Assembly (NCBI RefSeq): GCF_003614885.1
Contig: NZ_QZMS01000011.1
Span: 682,001-746,000, forward strand
Origin: Photobacterium salinisoli
GTDB taxonomy: Bacteria > Pseudomonadota > Gammaproteobacteria > Enterobacterales > Vibrionaceae
Direction: 5' to 3'
DNA length: 64,000 nucleotides
Position 1 is the first letter of the stretch; each line of letters begins with the position of its first letter. Shown one piece after another: positions 18,901 to 25,721 of this stretch. Below the pieces are notes generated by a model. That model was not told where the DNA came from. It saw only the letters and a program-made list of their open reading frames with translations, and ran no database searches. The translations under genes were made by a program, and so were the position numbers.

Positions 18901-18964
18901 TCGCCAGCATCCAGCACATCACGTAAGTCAGTACTTGTGTAAATTTGTGATTGTGATGACGCAT
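9965..18964 (-). CDS. cdiA: CdiA-like filamentous haemagglutinin with DNA/RNA non-specific nuclease tip
   Basis: A 2999-residue two-partner-secretion exoprotein. Residues 1-28 are an extended signal peptide. Residues about 30-300 are the TPS domain with NVIVANPYGITCNGCGF. FHA-1 repeats (L.N.G.I......) run to about 850. A receptor-binding/YP-like region (about 870-1260) contains FLGSDYFFDSIGFDPQ and GVALTPEQVAGLTQDIVW. FHA-2 repeats extend to about 2350 with a coiled coil near 1870-1960. A pretoxin part carries an HExxH motif (GHEVTHG, about 2508). No VENN motif is seen. The toxin (about 2860-2999) has CGGHLIASMFGGPGEGINLV, the catalytic-region pattern of Endonuclease_NS_2. It lies 16 nt after cdiB and abuts cdiI. 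It should be exported by CdiB and kill non-immune neighbours on contact by degrading nucleic acid. Confidence 0.92.
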   Translation of the reverse strand: MRHHNHKFTQVLTYVMCWMLATQPVWATIQVDSSGKHHTTLSAAANGVPVVNIAAPNASGLSHNQFQQYNVGKEGLILNNSTEKLAQSQLGGYLQGNSQLNGQAASVILNEVTGANRSQLNGYTEVFGQQANVIVANPYGITCNGCGFLNTPRATLTTGVPQFQNGLLSGFDIRQGDVTVTGQGLDGTAQDYFDILARTAKINAEIHANTLSVITGPNQIDYQTNQITATSATSDQPALAIDSSALGGMYAGRITLVATEQGVGVNTGKLFSTVGDIQLSADGQITLGDVSSKQSLTVQSNQSLTTTGTQQAGKSIEYVATGDLFLNSENSAAQFQATAGDQILQTHLVTATESASFSAAAVDFQDSETVSQTIRVQADAIRLQNSTLTAGLAADGSESHNGRVDLTGADVSVSDSRIQVSGELNTKVQTLSLDASSLIAAEHARLAEISQLTNEGQIAVQQTLTIANPQSLTLQGAGTTHAGTLELQAGAIQNHSQLIANQLNAEADTLTQSTSGELVAQTDMSVQAETIDNSGKLVSAGTQTLHVTGQLSNQGAIQSASEQSITAGSFHQQSTGATTSQADQQIVAEQINNAGTLAAGGAQRLIVSGQLTNTGQIQAMGDQFIEADGFAQKGIVSSDANSQLTAGTLINDGDLTSLGDMSISVDTLTLNQAASANGDLDVDAAGDITFNHNLSAGGDASISAGGKLSNKGKLVAQGLTTVSVAGTFTNLATGLISGNTTVLNAGVLTNQGTIQALTNLMATLTQFTNQGATLGMQDTTLNVAGNLTNTGLMYAGDQGYFYVKGHLINTEADILTGGNMVIAGDASGAMAASVQNQSGVIESGGDLKITSSLIKNTVKAINVNSSTENYSAPPAHYTTQVTADETCRDIQVGQQGGGIPTLCSYSASSRTFEEHASKSVNTVQVTGQPGRLLSQGMMTLDAGTVENVVSLISSNEAINIKANRLINQAYSNEVVERYHVYQQDGVSISDVSERSDVFTVDVDLIDVRETITKGQKYASTISAKGALNLNVAQNINNSTQKAHGSGYSVSGNQHTAQNTEISEIEAGDVEGITAISSAANAVAFPDFRLPTSPNGLFVYNNGPDSQYLIETNPALTHLDQFLGSDYFFDSIGFDPQKDLKVLGDAFYDTRTITSAIFEQTGQRYLNDDVGTDLEQMQQLLDSAGQQKDSLNLQAGVALTPEQVAGLTQDIVWWEPVKVNGQQVLAPKLYLSKVTQDNLSGGALISGSEVYVEAGNIVNSGQMDSQGKLHLVSDDSISNLGGSITAGGDIEMNGVNDIQNISGQITGENIALSTEKGDIINRTEVERVSITQNGAVTTADEASGVVYTDTRVGDTASINGRGTVTMNAGGSIENTAANVTAGGDLSFTAEKDIIVTAETQRDVIKTRDQEQLNVAVLGSGLSSGGNLSFDAGENIAVTASEMYAEGELAMVAGWDVALNTLVNEVFSREETHNSQSVSHIRQHQGTQLAANDGVFIQSGNDITATGSHISTQGDVVALAKGDITFQAVNDSEYHYDQTTNKKSFGRKETAIQESLTETVVGADVSAGGKIIVKAQKIDSVQTAGGDSDITIVGSNFTAGGGIEASADGDVTVTAQQYQSYSRDETIKQGFGGLSGSHKSEVDSANLLDASGMMSSDNIDITSGQSIRLVASDVDADGDITATAVDEVIIAAGQESRQHETFEQEYGAFSGGDLYSMDSERQGEIHNTARGSTLTSDGTVNVNGGSVSVIGSGIDADADVNLTADTGNIDVLAAQETHTRWSESESLSVGLGDTLKSLVNPFGATDFDGGQAKVTLAKAEYEKAENKTEATTHLGSSITGKGTVLMDAAEDIVIQGSDVLADADEDGQGNIELTAAENVLIREVLDTESTTSSSMQGEAELSLVVQHQAVEMGKAAIALKESADKLKQAEKDYRQYQKQVDSLENTLSELERALANNEPGVSAADIAELKGIISDVKSDEAFYLASITLATVDLASKTTLLYKQGATTYSSFSTLGVNAGLQLDMSVTQTDSKSSSSTARGSSLAGQNIVVKSGTQTDQQILVQGSSLTAKEGVTLEGGTVNVLAAEQTQQSQSQMESGTISASMTVHGSSTGGSLNASLNQSEQRSQSTTYVNSGVSGNHITINSRGDTHIQGANVDAAESLNLDIGGDLNVASVQNRHSSSHQGAGISGGVSLSGRNEATGDAGGDVTGSNGGLNASSGRVISSETQLTTLTSGGKAEIKVAGNTDITGALIATVDEEGNDLGNLTLNTGSLSYSDLNNTDYRQDQSAGLTTSVGVQQGGIDSTYNSSNLQYTNTSSYSKDKTLATLGQGEITLSDDSDLTALNRDTSTTSRDLFEADRQQGNVDVTLDHRLLTEEGRNNIAEDVKRNELGLSSLADVVTKESVSLDDTFEHVDNVQKNLDVQKLVASQAEGKFAVILNNLDTATASEKQAAINAYAAAYAEVYGVNIDSALVVAITRMTHGAHYMNGNGASKIVISDETMKNAKDYMTTLGHEVTHGQVAQGGLDSRGNKTLNEEYASLMGGYSADNYAFVLENSGLGTLREGDINRHLGNQSALISRNSSNYLADEAVLPAGSIEYYLNQEEVQKKLSLLVSCNQQGAGSAACQQLNQTNQLDHMRDAELQAACQDMSSPGCRAQIAKAQAALDSFDEGASPWDDTRLGQEQESIRVVLNDPSGRERQEQQENIDLAFNVLADFSPGVGDAKGFAEAETKLDYLLATVGLVPVAGDLVKMAADALKAGKVDEAQKLLSKAQEHLQHVDADFDLPDLALPAPAPHLDKAPTTDLDVSGTRLGSPEMDSSLTKQDVEGHAGDVGGNDVSLQRGTTGDWNKLANNPEPNTRYEFENGYSYKTDANGRVNEVEAELQLEPWDRNNYQQKVSGRDCRETSDCGGHLIASMFGGPGEGINLVPMNAKLNGSGGEWYRLETRWREVLNNGGEVKVKITPKYSGDSKRPDSFSVYYSIDGVQQPIKNLTNTSKGK
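11801..12291 (-). repeat. 492-bp direct repeat, copy 2 (inside cdiA)
   Basis: Partner of 4999-5490, in the same orientation, covering the end of FHA-2 and the start of the pretoxin part of cdiA. Downstream of it (lower coordinates) the two proteins diverge completely, marking the point where CT modules are exchanged. Homologous recombination between copies would join the cdiA stalk to the WHH nuclease and delete about 6.8 kb. Confidence 0.9.
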
Positions 18965-18980
18965 GCCGACCTCGGAAAAT

Positions 18981-20627
18981 TCAGAATCTCAGTGAAAAAC
19001 GGTAATTCAGGCTGTAATCATCCGCCGACATCCAGGAAGGATGTTCGATGGGCCAGCCCGCTAAAACAGTGCTCTGGTAAACGCCCGACTGCGCTCGCAG
19101 CCCTACAGCCCCGCCAGTTAAGTGACCCCGCTCAAAGGGATCGTTGCGGTCGGGATGTATCGCCCCGGTATCGAGCGCAATATTCAGATCCAGTTGCCCC
19201 ACATCAGGCCGTTGCCCCAGGTGGTAATTCAGGTCGTTGCGCCAGTAGTAGCCGGCATCACCCGACAGCGATTGCCCCTGAAAACCACGCACCGAATATT
19301 CGCCGCCTATGCTCAGCCGCTCGCTGCCGGGTAATGACTTGGCGGCAATTTGGGTAAACAGCGTGGTCGAGAACGACCAATCCGGCGACAGGGGATAGGT
19401 ATAATTCACCGTGACTGTGCCCTTATTAAATTCCTCATCCGGACTGCCGGGCACTGCGCGATAACCGGGAATGGCCAGTCCGCGCTCATATAAGGGCGAC
19501 ATCGTCAGAAATCCGCCCGCCAGCCGCGTGCTGTGTTCGGCGGCAAGGGTCACCGACGCACGTTCATTGCTGCTGCCGTTCAGTAAGGTCTTGTCGATAA
19601 AGTTTTTCTCGTGGTCATAACCAAGCACCAGCCGAAGTGAAGACTTACTGATACTGTCGCGGTGAAATAACCATTGGGTATCCAGCGCATGCCTTTGAGT
19701 TTCACCGCTGGATGCAAACGAGAAATTCTGGCTGTTTACTGTGGTCAGGTAATCGCTGTAGGCGTACTGGTAGTTCAGGGTCCAGTAACCCAGTGGCACT
19801 CCCCATCCCAGCTGCAGGCTCTGGCTGTCCCGGCTATCGACAAATTCAGCACTTTTGGCACCGGACAGGCTCCAGCTCTCGTAGAGTCCCAAAAGATCTT
19901 CAGCCACCAGGGTGACGGAGAGTTGCTCCTTGCCTGTGCTATCCTGCCCCGAATTGCTGTAACCCAGCTCACCCCGCCACCATGCGCCCGCTTTGGTGTC
20001 GATATTGACCAGACTGAAACCGGGCCGGGTGCCGGGCAACATTTGCACCGTCGCGTTATAGCGGGACAAACGGTTGATTTGATCCAGCGTCTGCTCGACA
20101 TCCCGCAAATTGACAATACGGCCACTTTCCCCGGGAAAAAGATGCTGCAAACCGGATGACGGCCTGCCGTTTTCCTGCAGGCTTTCCAGCTTGCCTTCCA
20201 GCACGTCGACAACTAACTCACCACTCGACAAATTCTGCGGTAACAGCACAGCTCTGGACGTCACATAAGCCTTGTCGATATAGGTATTAGTGACGGTTTT
20301 CAGAATATTGTTGATGGCTTCAATGCCGATGCAATCTCCGGCTCTGAAATCAACCGCCGCTAGTAAAATGTCTGTCGCTATGTGCTGATTGCCGCGCAGC
20401 GTCAGCTTTTGAATCACAAAGCATTGTGCATCCTGCACCGGCAGGACAGGCGCTGGCGTTGGCAAGGTCTGTAACTGCTCTATCGCCTGCTGGGAAGCCT
20501 CAAGCGATTGCAGACGTTTTGCCTGCTCTGTTTCAATATCGCTTTTTACCGCAGGCGAAAGCAGGGCGGCATAAGAAGAGAAAGCGCTCAGTAAGAGACA
20601 GATCGAAACAAAACGAATCAGCATAGC
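18981..20627 (-). CDS. cdiB: CdiB/ShlB-type outer-membrane TPS transporter
   Basis: A 548-residue TpsB of the Omp85 superfamily that secretes and surface-presents CdiA. It has a signal peptide (MLIRFVSICLLLSAFSSYA), a POTRA domain pair (about 65-205; CFVIQKLTLRGNQHI, then VVDVLEGKLESL), and a 16-strand barrel with the L6-loop signature VRGF in EYSVRGFQGQSLSG. It ends in a C-terminal phenylalanine (YRFSLRF), the outer-membrane assembly signal. I chose the ATG at 20627 because the signal peptide begins there; a start 15 codons upstream would add a non-signal extension. It is the first gene of the cdiBAI operon, 16 nt before cdiA. The 20628-20950 stretch upstream is AT-rich and presumably carries its promoter. 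Confidence 0.9.
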   Translation of the reverse strand, partial: AMLIRFVSICLLLSAFSSYAALLSPAVKSDIETEQAKRLQSLEASQQAIEQLQTLPTPAPVLPVQDAQCFVIQKLTLRGNQHIATDILLAAVDFRAGDCIGIEAINNILKTVTNTYIDKAYVTSRAVLLPQNLSSGELVVDVLEGKLESLQENGRPSSGLQHLFPGESGRIVNLRDVEQTLDQINRLSRYNATVQMLPGTRPGFSLVNIDTKAGAWWRGELGYSNSGQDSTGKEQLSVTLVAEDLLGLYESWSLSGAKSAEFVDSRDSQSLQLGWGVPLGYWTLNYQYAYSDYLTTVNSQNFSFASSGETQRHALDTQWLFHRDSISKSSLRLVLGYDHEKNFIDKTLLNGSSNERASVTLAAEHSTRLAGGFLTMSPLYERGLAIPGYRAVPGSPDEEFNKGTVTVNYTYPLSPDWSFSTTLFTQIAAKSLPGSERLSIGGEYSVRGFQGQSLSGDAGYYWRNDLNYHLGQRPDVGQLDLNIALDTGAIHPDRNDPFERGHLTGGAVGLRAQSGVYQSTVLAGWPIEHPSWMSADDYSLNYRFSLRF

Positions 20628-20951
20628 ACCCACATAAATAACGATATAAATATGCGATCCAGCCTTCAACAAGCCGCTGATGCTAACGAAAAATACAAAT
20701 CATCTGCCTTTTTACGTCCGTGTATTTGTACCCGCTTCCTTACGCATACAACATCCGACAAGCAATCACAGGACAAGCCAATGCACACGCTGAGAGTCAA
20801 GCGCACATATTTATTTAAAAATGTGCACCACCCACGTCAGAAAATCGCTTTCAATAGTGGCGACAATTTATTCAGCGACATTAAATTGACACCTAATAAA
20901 CAAAGGATAAAAGCTCTGAACAGAAAACATGCAATAACAAATAAACGGAAT

Positions 20952-20989
20952 AAAAAAACGGCCCTGAGCAAAACTCAGGGCCGTTTTTA
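20952..20989 (-). terminator. rho-independent terminator after ackA
   Basis: A 12-13-bp GC-rich stem (AACGGCCCTGAG paired with CTCAGGGCCGTT) with a short loop and a T-run on the minus strand, 20 nt past the ackA stop. A-rich flanks on both sides could make it work in both directions. Confidence 0.85.
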
Positions 20990-21008
20990 CAAAAGAAAGG
21001 CTGTTCAA

Positions 21009-22202
21009 TCAGGCATGTAATAGCGCCATGGATTCTCTGGCGATCACCCATTCTTCATTGGTCGGAATCACCATGGCCATTGGGGTATTGGGTTTCGTAA
21101 TCACACCTTTTTCGCCGAAACGGGCGCTGGCATTACCGGTGGCATCTTCACGGTAGCCGAAAATTTTCAGGTACTTGAGGACTTCACTGCGCACCGGCAG
21201 GGAATTTTCGCCAATGCCGCCAGTAAATACGATGGCATCCAGTTCGTCCAGCGCCACCATGTAAGAGGCAATGTATTTCGCCACCCGGTAAGTAAAGATT
21301 TCAAAAGCCAGTTTCGCCCCGGCATGACCGGCTTCCATGGCTTCAACAATGCCGCGGCAGTCGCTGGTTAAACCGGAAACGCCCAGAAAACCCGCTTCTT
21401 TGTTCAGGGTTTGCTGCACCTCAGCCTGACTCCAGCCTTTGTTGATCAGGAAATCCACGATACCCGGGTCTAAATCGCCGCAACGAGTGCCCATCATCAG
21501 ACCGGCTGTTGGGGTAAAACCCATGCTGGTATCAACACTCTGGCCATTGCGCACCGCACAAATCGAGGCGCCGTTGCCTAAATGCACTGTGATCACATTG
21601 GTTTTTTCTGCTGGCTTGCCCAACTGCTTAGCCGCTTCCTGGCTGACAAAGAAATGGCTGGTGCCGTGAAAGCCGTAGCGACGGATGCCAAAGTCCTGAT
21701 AAAGCTTCTCAGGCAACGCATAGCGATACGCTTTGGCAGGCATACTTTGATGAAACGCGGTGTCGAACACGGCGTACTGGGGCAGATAGGGGAAAGCACT
21801 GATGGCCGCACGGATGCCAATAACATGCGCCGGGTTATGCAGGGGCGCCAGTTCGCTCAGCGCTTCAATCTCAGCCAGAACCTGGTCATCAATTTTCACG
21901 GTTTCGCTGAAGCGCTCGCCGCCATGAACCACTCGGTGCCCGACCGCAATAATGTCCTGCTTCAGGCCCAGTTCATCCAGCAATAACACCAGACGATCAA
22001 TCGCCTGCTGATGGTGATTACCTGTCGCTTCCAGCGCGAAGCTGGATTTCTCTCCGTCATATTTCCAACTGACGGACGCATCGCTGAGACCAAAGCACTC
22101 CCCCAGCCCTGTCAGTCTTGCATCGCCGCTAACGGCATCGATCAAAGCAAATTTAAGCGAAGAGCTTCCGGAATTAATAACGAGTACAAGTGAATGGCGC
22201 AT
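21009..22202 (-). CDS. ackA: acetate kinase
   Basis: A 397-residue cytosolic enzyme that interconverts acetate plus ATP with acetyl phosphate plus ADP. Family signatures: VINSGSSSLKFALID at the N-terminus (acetokinase signature 1), VHGGERFSE, YGFHGTSHFFVS, HLGNGASICAV, and GFTPTAGLMMGTRCGDLDPG. Catalytic Asn7, Arg-91-type, His180, Asp148-type and Arg241 neighbourhoods are all present. The start at the ATG (22200-22202) has GGTGGA 7 nt upstream and gives the usual length. It stands alone without pta, as expected for the extra acetate kinase carried on chromosome II in some Vibrionaceae. It is followed by a strong terminator. Confidence 0.93.
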   Translation of the reverse strand: MRHSLVLVINSGSSSLKFALIDAVSGDARLTGLGECFGLSDASVSWKYDGEKSSFALEATGNHHQQAIDRLVLLLDELGLKQDIIAVGHRVVHGGERFSETVKIDDQVLAEIEALSELAPLHNPAHVIGIRAAISAFPYLPQYAVFDTAFHQSMPAKAYRYALPEKLYQDFGIRRYGFHGTSHFFVSQEAAKQLGKPAEKTNVITVHLGNGASICAVRNGQSVDTSMGFTPTAGLMMGTRCGDLDPGIVDFLINKGWSQAEVQQTLNKEAGFLGVSGLTSDCRGIVEAMEAGHAGAKLAFEIFTYRVAKYIASYMVALDELDAIVFTGGIGENSLPVRSEVLKYLKIFGYREDATGNASARFGEKGVITKPNTPMAMVIPTNEEWVIARESMALLHA

Positions 22203-22474
22203 GGGGATTCCACCAGAAGATTGTCGGCTGATTTGGCACTTAGTGCCCCCTGACAACAGATGTTGTCGGCACAGATGCTAAGAAATTGATGTGGAGCAAC
22301 AGATTCATAGCATCTTGTGCTGCACCATAATACTCAATTTTTTTTGAATAATTCAATACAATGTTCAAATTTAATGTAAAAACACAAAATTTTTTTGCAA
22401 TGAATCAAAAATTTGAGCGATAGTTCAACAAAGAGAAGAGGTATACACCCGCTTAACCGCCGCTGGCGAAGCAT

Positions 22475-23143
22475 TTAGTTTGCTTCAGACGAAGCCAGGA
22501 ACCTTTGGTACATAGCCTCAACGTCATTACTGCACATTACGTCCATATTGGCTTTCAGCATGGATAATGGCCAGTCCCACCATTTCATTTCCAGCAGCTT
22601 TGCCACTTCACTTTCATTAAAGCGTGACTTGACGACTCTGCCAGGGTTGCCGACCACAATACTGTAGGGAGGAACATCTTTGGTGACCACAGCCCGCGCG
22701 CCGATCACTGAACCATCGCCTATGTGTACACCCGGCATAATGACGCACTCAGTGCCGATCCAGACATCATTACCAATAACCGTATCACCCGCCCGGGCAA
22801 AACCTGTTTTGACTTTGTCACCAAACTCACTGGCCTCAAACGGATAAGAGGATATCCAATCGTGTCTGTGACCCTGATTTCCTGCCAGCATGAAAATGGC
22901 GCCAGAAGCGATCGAGCAGAATTTACCTATAATCAGTTTATCCACCTCGCCGAAAATACCGGATTCCCATACCGCTTTTGTGGAGTGATCGCCCATCAGG
23001 TAACGTACGCAATGATCCTCAAAATGCTTATCGTGATAATAGCCAGAGTAGTAAGTAAAATCCCCGACGATAATATTCGGGTTAGTCACTTGTTTATTCA
23101 GCTCGTAGCCGCCAAGCCAGGAAGGGAAAATCGTCGCCATCAT
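22475..23143 (-). CDS. CatB/Vat-type hexapeptide-repeat acetyltransferase
   Basis: A 222-residue xenobiotic acetyltransferase of the left-handed beta-helix class. The active-site region [16 protein letters not shown] (about residues 89-104) carries the catalytic histidine. Hexapeptide repeats follow ([20 protein letters not shown], then [20 protein letters not shown]), with the family end [15 protein letters not shown]. It uses acetyl-CoA to acetylate hydroxyl groups; CatB relatives modify chloramphenicol and Vat relatives streptogramin A, but many chromosomal members have unknown substrates. Single gene with AGAGG just before two adjacent ATG codons. A resistance role is possible, not shown. 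The 22203-22474 spacer holds no other gene. Confidence 0.88.
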   Translation of the reverse strand: MMATIFPSWLGGYELNKQVTNPNIIVGDFTYYSGYYHDKHFEDHCVRYLMGDHSTKAVWESGIFGEVDKLIIGKFCSIASGAIFMLAGNQGHRHDWISSYPFEASEFGDKVKTGFARAGDTVIGNDVWIGTECVIMPGVHIGDGSVIGARAVVTKDVPPYSIVVGNPGRVVKSRFNESEVAKLLEMKWWDWPLSMLKANMDVMCSNDVEAMYQRFLASSEAN

Positions 23144-23280
23144 TACCTCTTACTTAAACATGCGCAAAAAAATGCGACTTTTTATGTCAGTATACTGTAA
23201 CTGTCTGGAAGCAGCCGCGCTATGCTGTCAACCAACTAAGACAACAACACAGCAACGGCTGGAAATGGCAGAAATATCGC

Positions 23281-24474
23281 TTATGAGGATGACACAGACT
23301 CAGCAGCGATCATTTCACCGCCCCAGTCTTTTTTTGCGCTGTTTTGTGCACTGCTTCCCTGTTCGGTTACAGAAGGAACAGGATTCGTTTGCACCACTGA
23401 ATCAACATCAATGTCTTCATTGATACGGCCCAACGCCGCATCCAATTCAGCATCGGTAGGACGGTACTTAGATCTGTCGTACATTTTGTCCAGCAGATCC
23501 ATAGTGGAATGAACCGGTACTGGTGGATTGTGCAGAAATTTATAGATCTGCTTGGCGACTTTCTGAACATTCAGAATCGACTCAATCCCCACATGCTGAA
23601 CGGCCAGATCCCGCTCTTTCTTGGCATCCAGATACCCCGAGGCAAAAGCCACCGAAAACCAGATATACGCCACGGCAGCATCGGTCACATTGGTGACAGG
23701 CTGATCATTGTTCAGATGCATTTTACCGGCCAGGTACTGTGCTTCCAGATTCCCGAGCTCGGCCGCTTTTTCCAGCCAGTAGATAGCTCGACGGCGATCT
23801 CTCGTCGCACCAACGCCGGTCTGGAAACAATAGGCGACTTTGATACAGCCCATTGCATCGTTATTTACTGCTGACTTTAAACGCCAGAAAAAGGCGCGAC
23901 GCGGCGAAGGAGTGGGATTCGAATCCACCACGTACCAGTCACCCAGAAACAATTGCGCCGGCACATATTCCATTTCGGCGGCTTTGATCAGGTGGCTGAC
24001 ACCCGAGGCAGTATTAATCGCAGTGCCATAGCCTCGGATCTCATAGCGACCGAGTTCAAACAAAGCTTCGGGTTCATTGTTGTTTGCTTTGACCAGGCAC
24101 TCCCAATAACGCGACTTGGCTTCGCCGTGAGGATCATCGACATCCTGACGACTTAACCGTGCCAGCGCATTCTGTCCGATTTCATTCCCTAGTTCAGCAG
24201 CTTTCTGGTACCAGCTTAATGCCACACGGAGATTGCCAATTTCATTTTCCTTCGCTAACGACAAAATGCTGGGAATATGACCTGACTGCGCCTTTTTGAC
24301 TTTTTCTTCGTGTTCAACAGCCTTTGCCTGTTCTAATACCTGTCGGTATTTTTCATCCTTGAGTGCCTGCTCTCTGGCAGCCTCACGAACGTCTTTCATC
24401 AGTGCAAAATACCGGGAAACCGCCACAATCAGCAATACAATGCCCAGGCAAACGCCTAAACCGAGTTGTGACAT
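23281..24474 (-). CDS. membrane-anchored Sel1/TPR-repeat protein
   Basis: A 397-residue protein with one N-terminal transmembrane helix (LGVCLGIVLLIVAVSRYFAL), a charged coiled stretch (about 25-65), then Sel1-like repeats (A..WY.KAAELGN..GQ.. type: about 82-110; RRAIYWLEKAAELGNLEAQY near 230; a less regular repeat between). The C-terminal about 60 residues are low-complexity and Q/S-rich. Such proteins are scaffolds or adaptors; no partner is evident here. Monocistronic, with no overlap with neighbours. The topology suggests a cytoplasmic-membrane anchor with the repeats on one face, and the side is uncertain. Confidence 0.8.
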   Translation of the reverse strand: MSQLGLGVCLGIVLLIVAVSRYFALMKDVREAAREQALKDEKYRQVLEQAKAVEHEEKVKKAQSGHIPSILSLAKENEIGNLRVALSWYQKAAELGNEIGQNALARLSRQDVDDPHGEAKSRYWECLVKANNNEPEALFELGRYEIRGYGTAINTASGVSHLIKAAEMEYVPAQLFLGDWYVVDSNPTPSPRRAFFWRLKSAVNNDAMGCIKVAYCFQTGVGATRDRRRAIYWLEKAAELGNLEAQYLAGKMHLNNDQPVTNVTDAAVAYIWFSVAFASGYLDAKKERDLAVQHVGIESILNVQKVAKQIYKFLHNPPVPVHSTMDLLDKMYDRSKYRPTDAELDAALGRINEDIDVDSVVQTNPVPSVTEQGSSAQNSAKKDWGGEMIAAESVSSS

Positions 24475-24655
24475 AACCCCTCTTAAAACAAATCTGTATT
24501 CTTTGTAATAACGGCATTTTGAGATAAATCTAAAGTTAAATTTTCTCTGATTTTGATGCTGGTCAGATCAGGGGGCCTGAAACCGTACAAAAATCCCGGT
24601 TTCAGCAGACATTCTGCGAAAACCGGGACAGAAAAAATAACCGCTTCAGTAACGC

Positions 24656-25081
24656 TTAGTCGAGCGAAATGCCGTTCACGCTCAGGCTGACGTCCACATT
24701 TCCGCGTACAGCATTGGAGTATGGACACACCTGATGGGCTGACTTGACCAATTCAATGGCAGCATCATTATCCATTGCCAGTTCAACCGACAAATCAACT
24801 GCTAACGCAAAAGCGCCGTTTTCTTTAGCCAGTAACCGAACCTTTGCTTCTGTCGGTGCTTCACGCAAGCCCAGTTTCTGAAGGCCTGCAATGTGCAGCA
24901 CAGCATTTGAGAAACAGGCCGAGTAACCTGCCGCAAAAAGCTGCTCTGGATTCGTCGCTTCCCCGCTACCACCCAATGCTTTGGGATAGCTCAGTGAAAC
25001 ATCCAGCAAACCATCATCACTTTTCACCTGACCATTGCGACCAGCGCTGGCTTTTGCAGAAGTGGTATAAATTGTTTTCAT
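24656..25081 (-). CDS. ohr: organic hydroperoxide resistance peroxiredoxin Ohr
   Basis: A 141-residue OsmC/Ohr-family thiol peroxidase that reduces organic hydroperoxides to alcohols. Both redox cysteines are in place: AAGYSACFSNAV (about residue 56-60) and HQVCPYSNAVRGNV (about 122-130), together with the family's NPEQLFAAGYSACF segment. The length is typical. It is divergent from ohrR at 25208, with two palindromic operators between them, so OhrR repression relieved by peroxide is expected. The start ATG at 25079-25081 is preceded by AAGGGGAATC on the minus strand. Confidence 0.93.
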   Translation of the reverse strand: MKTIYTTSAKASAGRNGQVKSDDGLLDVSLSYPKALGGSGEATNPEQLFAAGYSACFSNAVLHIAGLQKLGLREAPTEAKVRLLAKENGAFALAVDLSVELAMDNDAAIELVKSAHQVCPYSNAVRGNVDVSLSVNGISLD

Positions 25082-25101
25082 CAGATTCCCCTTGTCTATT
25101 T

Positions 25102-25180
25102 AAGTTGTGCACAATTTAATTTCACGCAATCTTAGATCGCTTTTCAGGTAGAACGCAAGTATATTGTGCACAATTTAAAT
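25102..25180. promoter_or_regulatory. ohr-ohrR divergent operator region with two OhrR boxes
   Basis: Two copies of a TTGTGCACAATTTAA palindrome lie 59 bp apart, at 25103-25118 (TTGTGCACAATTTA) and 25163-25178 (ATTGTGCACAATTTAAAT). Palindromes of this kind are the binding sites of OhrR/MarR proteins. One lies close to each gene's start, fitting co-regulation of ohr and autoregulation of ohrR. Confidence 0.8.
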
Positions 25181-25207
25181 TAATCACTTCCAATCAGGAC
25201 CGTGCTC

Positions 25208-25669
25208 ATGTCCAACGCTCCCGCCATACCTTCCAACGTCACCCTGGATGACATGATCTGTTTTTCGCTCTACAGCGCCTCTAACGCCATGATCCGGGCT
25301 TATCGCCCGCTCCTGGATGCGCTAAACCTCACGTATTCACAATACATAGTGATGCTGGTGATGTGGGAAAAGGAATGTCTGAGTGTCAAAGCGTTGGGCG
25401 AGAAAGTTCATCTCGATTCAGGCACACTGACACCTCTGCTCAAGCGCCTTGAAGGAAAAGGACTGGTCAGCCGCAGGCGCAGTGAAACAGATGAAAGAGT
25501 CCGTGAGATCAGCCTGACAGAGGCAGGCAAAGCCCTTCAGACACAAGCTGCGCAGGTTCCGGCATCACTGCTTTGTCAGGTTGATATGCCACTGGAGTCG
25601 CTTAAAGCCCTGAAAGCCAGTTGTGACGCTTTATATACGCAGCTGAGCGCCATAGAATCCAAGGCATAA
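25208..25669 (+). CDS. ohrR: OhrR, MarR-family organic peroxide sensor
   Basis: A 153-residue winged-helix repressor. The reactive cysteine sits in DDMICFSLYSASNAM (about residue 18), matching the peroxide-sensing Cys of one- and two-Cys OhrR proteins. A second cysteine in SLLCQVDMP near the C-terminus could form the resolving disulfide. The wHTH has LTYSQYIVMLVMWE and the wing LLKRLEGKGLVSRRRSETDE. The ATG at 25208 has AGGA 8 nt upstream and is preferred to a GTG two codons earlier. Divergent from ohr, sharing two palindromic operators. Confidence 0.92.
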   Translation: MSNAPAIPSNVTLDDMICFSLYSASNAMIRAYRPLLDALNLTYSQYIVMLVMWEKECLSVKALGEKVHLDSGTLTPLLKRLEGKGLVSRRRSETDERVREISLTEAGKALQTQAAQVPASLLCQVDMPLESLKALKASCDALYTQLSAIESKA

Positions 25670-25670
25670 A

Positions 25671-25696
25671 AAATGCGCAGCCGGAGCTGCGCATTC
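25671..25696 (-). terminator. terminator of putP (possibly bidirectional)
   Basis: An AATGCGCAGC-CGGA-GCTGCGCATT hairpin lies between the convergent ohrR and putP genes. The minus strand continues with TTTTTT, so it mainly serves putP. The plus side lacks a T-run. Confidence 0.8.
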
Positions 25697-25721
25697 AGTT
25701 AATCAGGGTTTGAAAAAGAAA

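Noticed and set aside
20652..21020. 122-codon plus-strand frame between cdiB and ackA.
   Set aside because: It runs through the ackA terminator hairpin and the cdiB promoter region and has low-complexity Lys/Asn-rich content.
22475..23143. Calling the hexapeptide acetyltransferase a chloramphenicol resistance gene.
   Set aside because: The fold and catalytic His fit the CatB/Vat group, but substrate specificity cannot be read from the sequence and chromosomal relatives vary.
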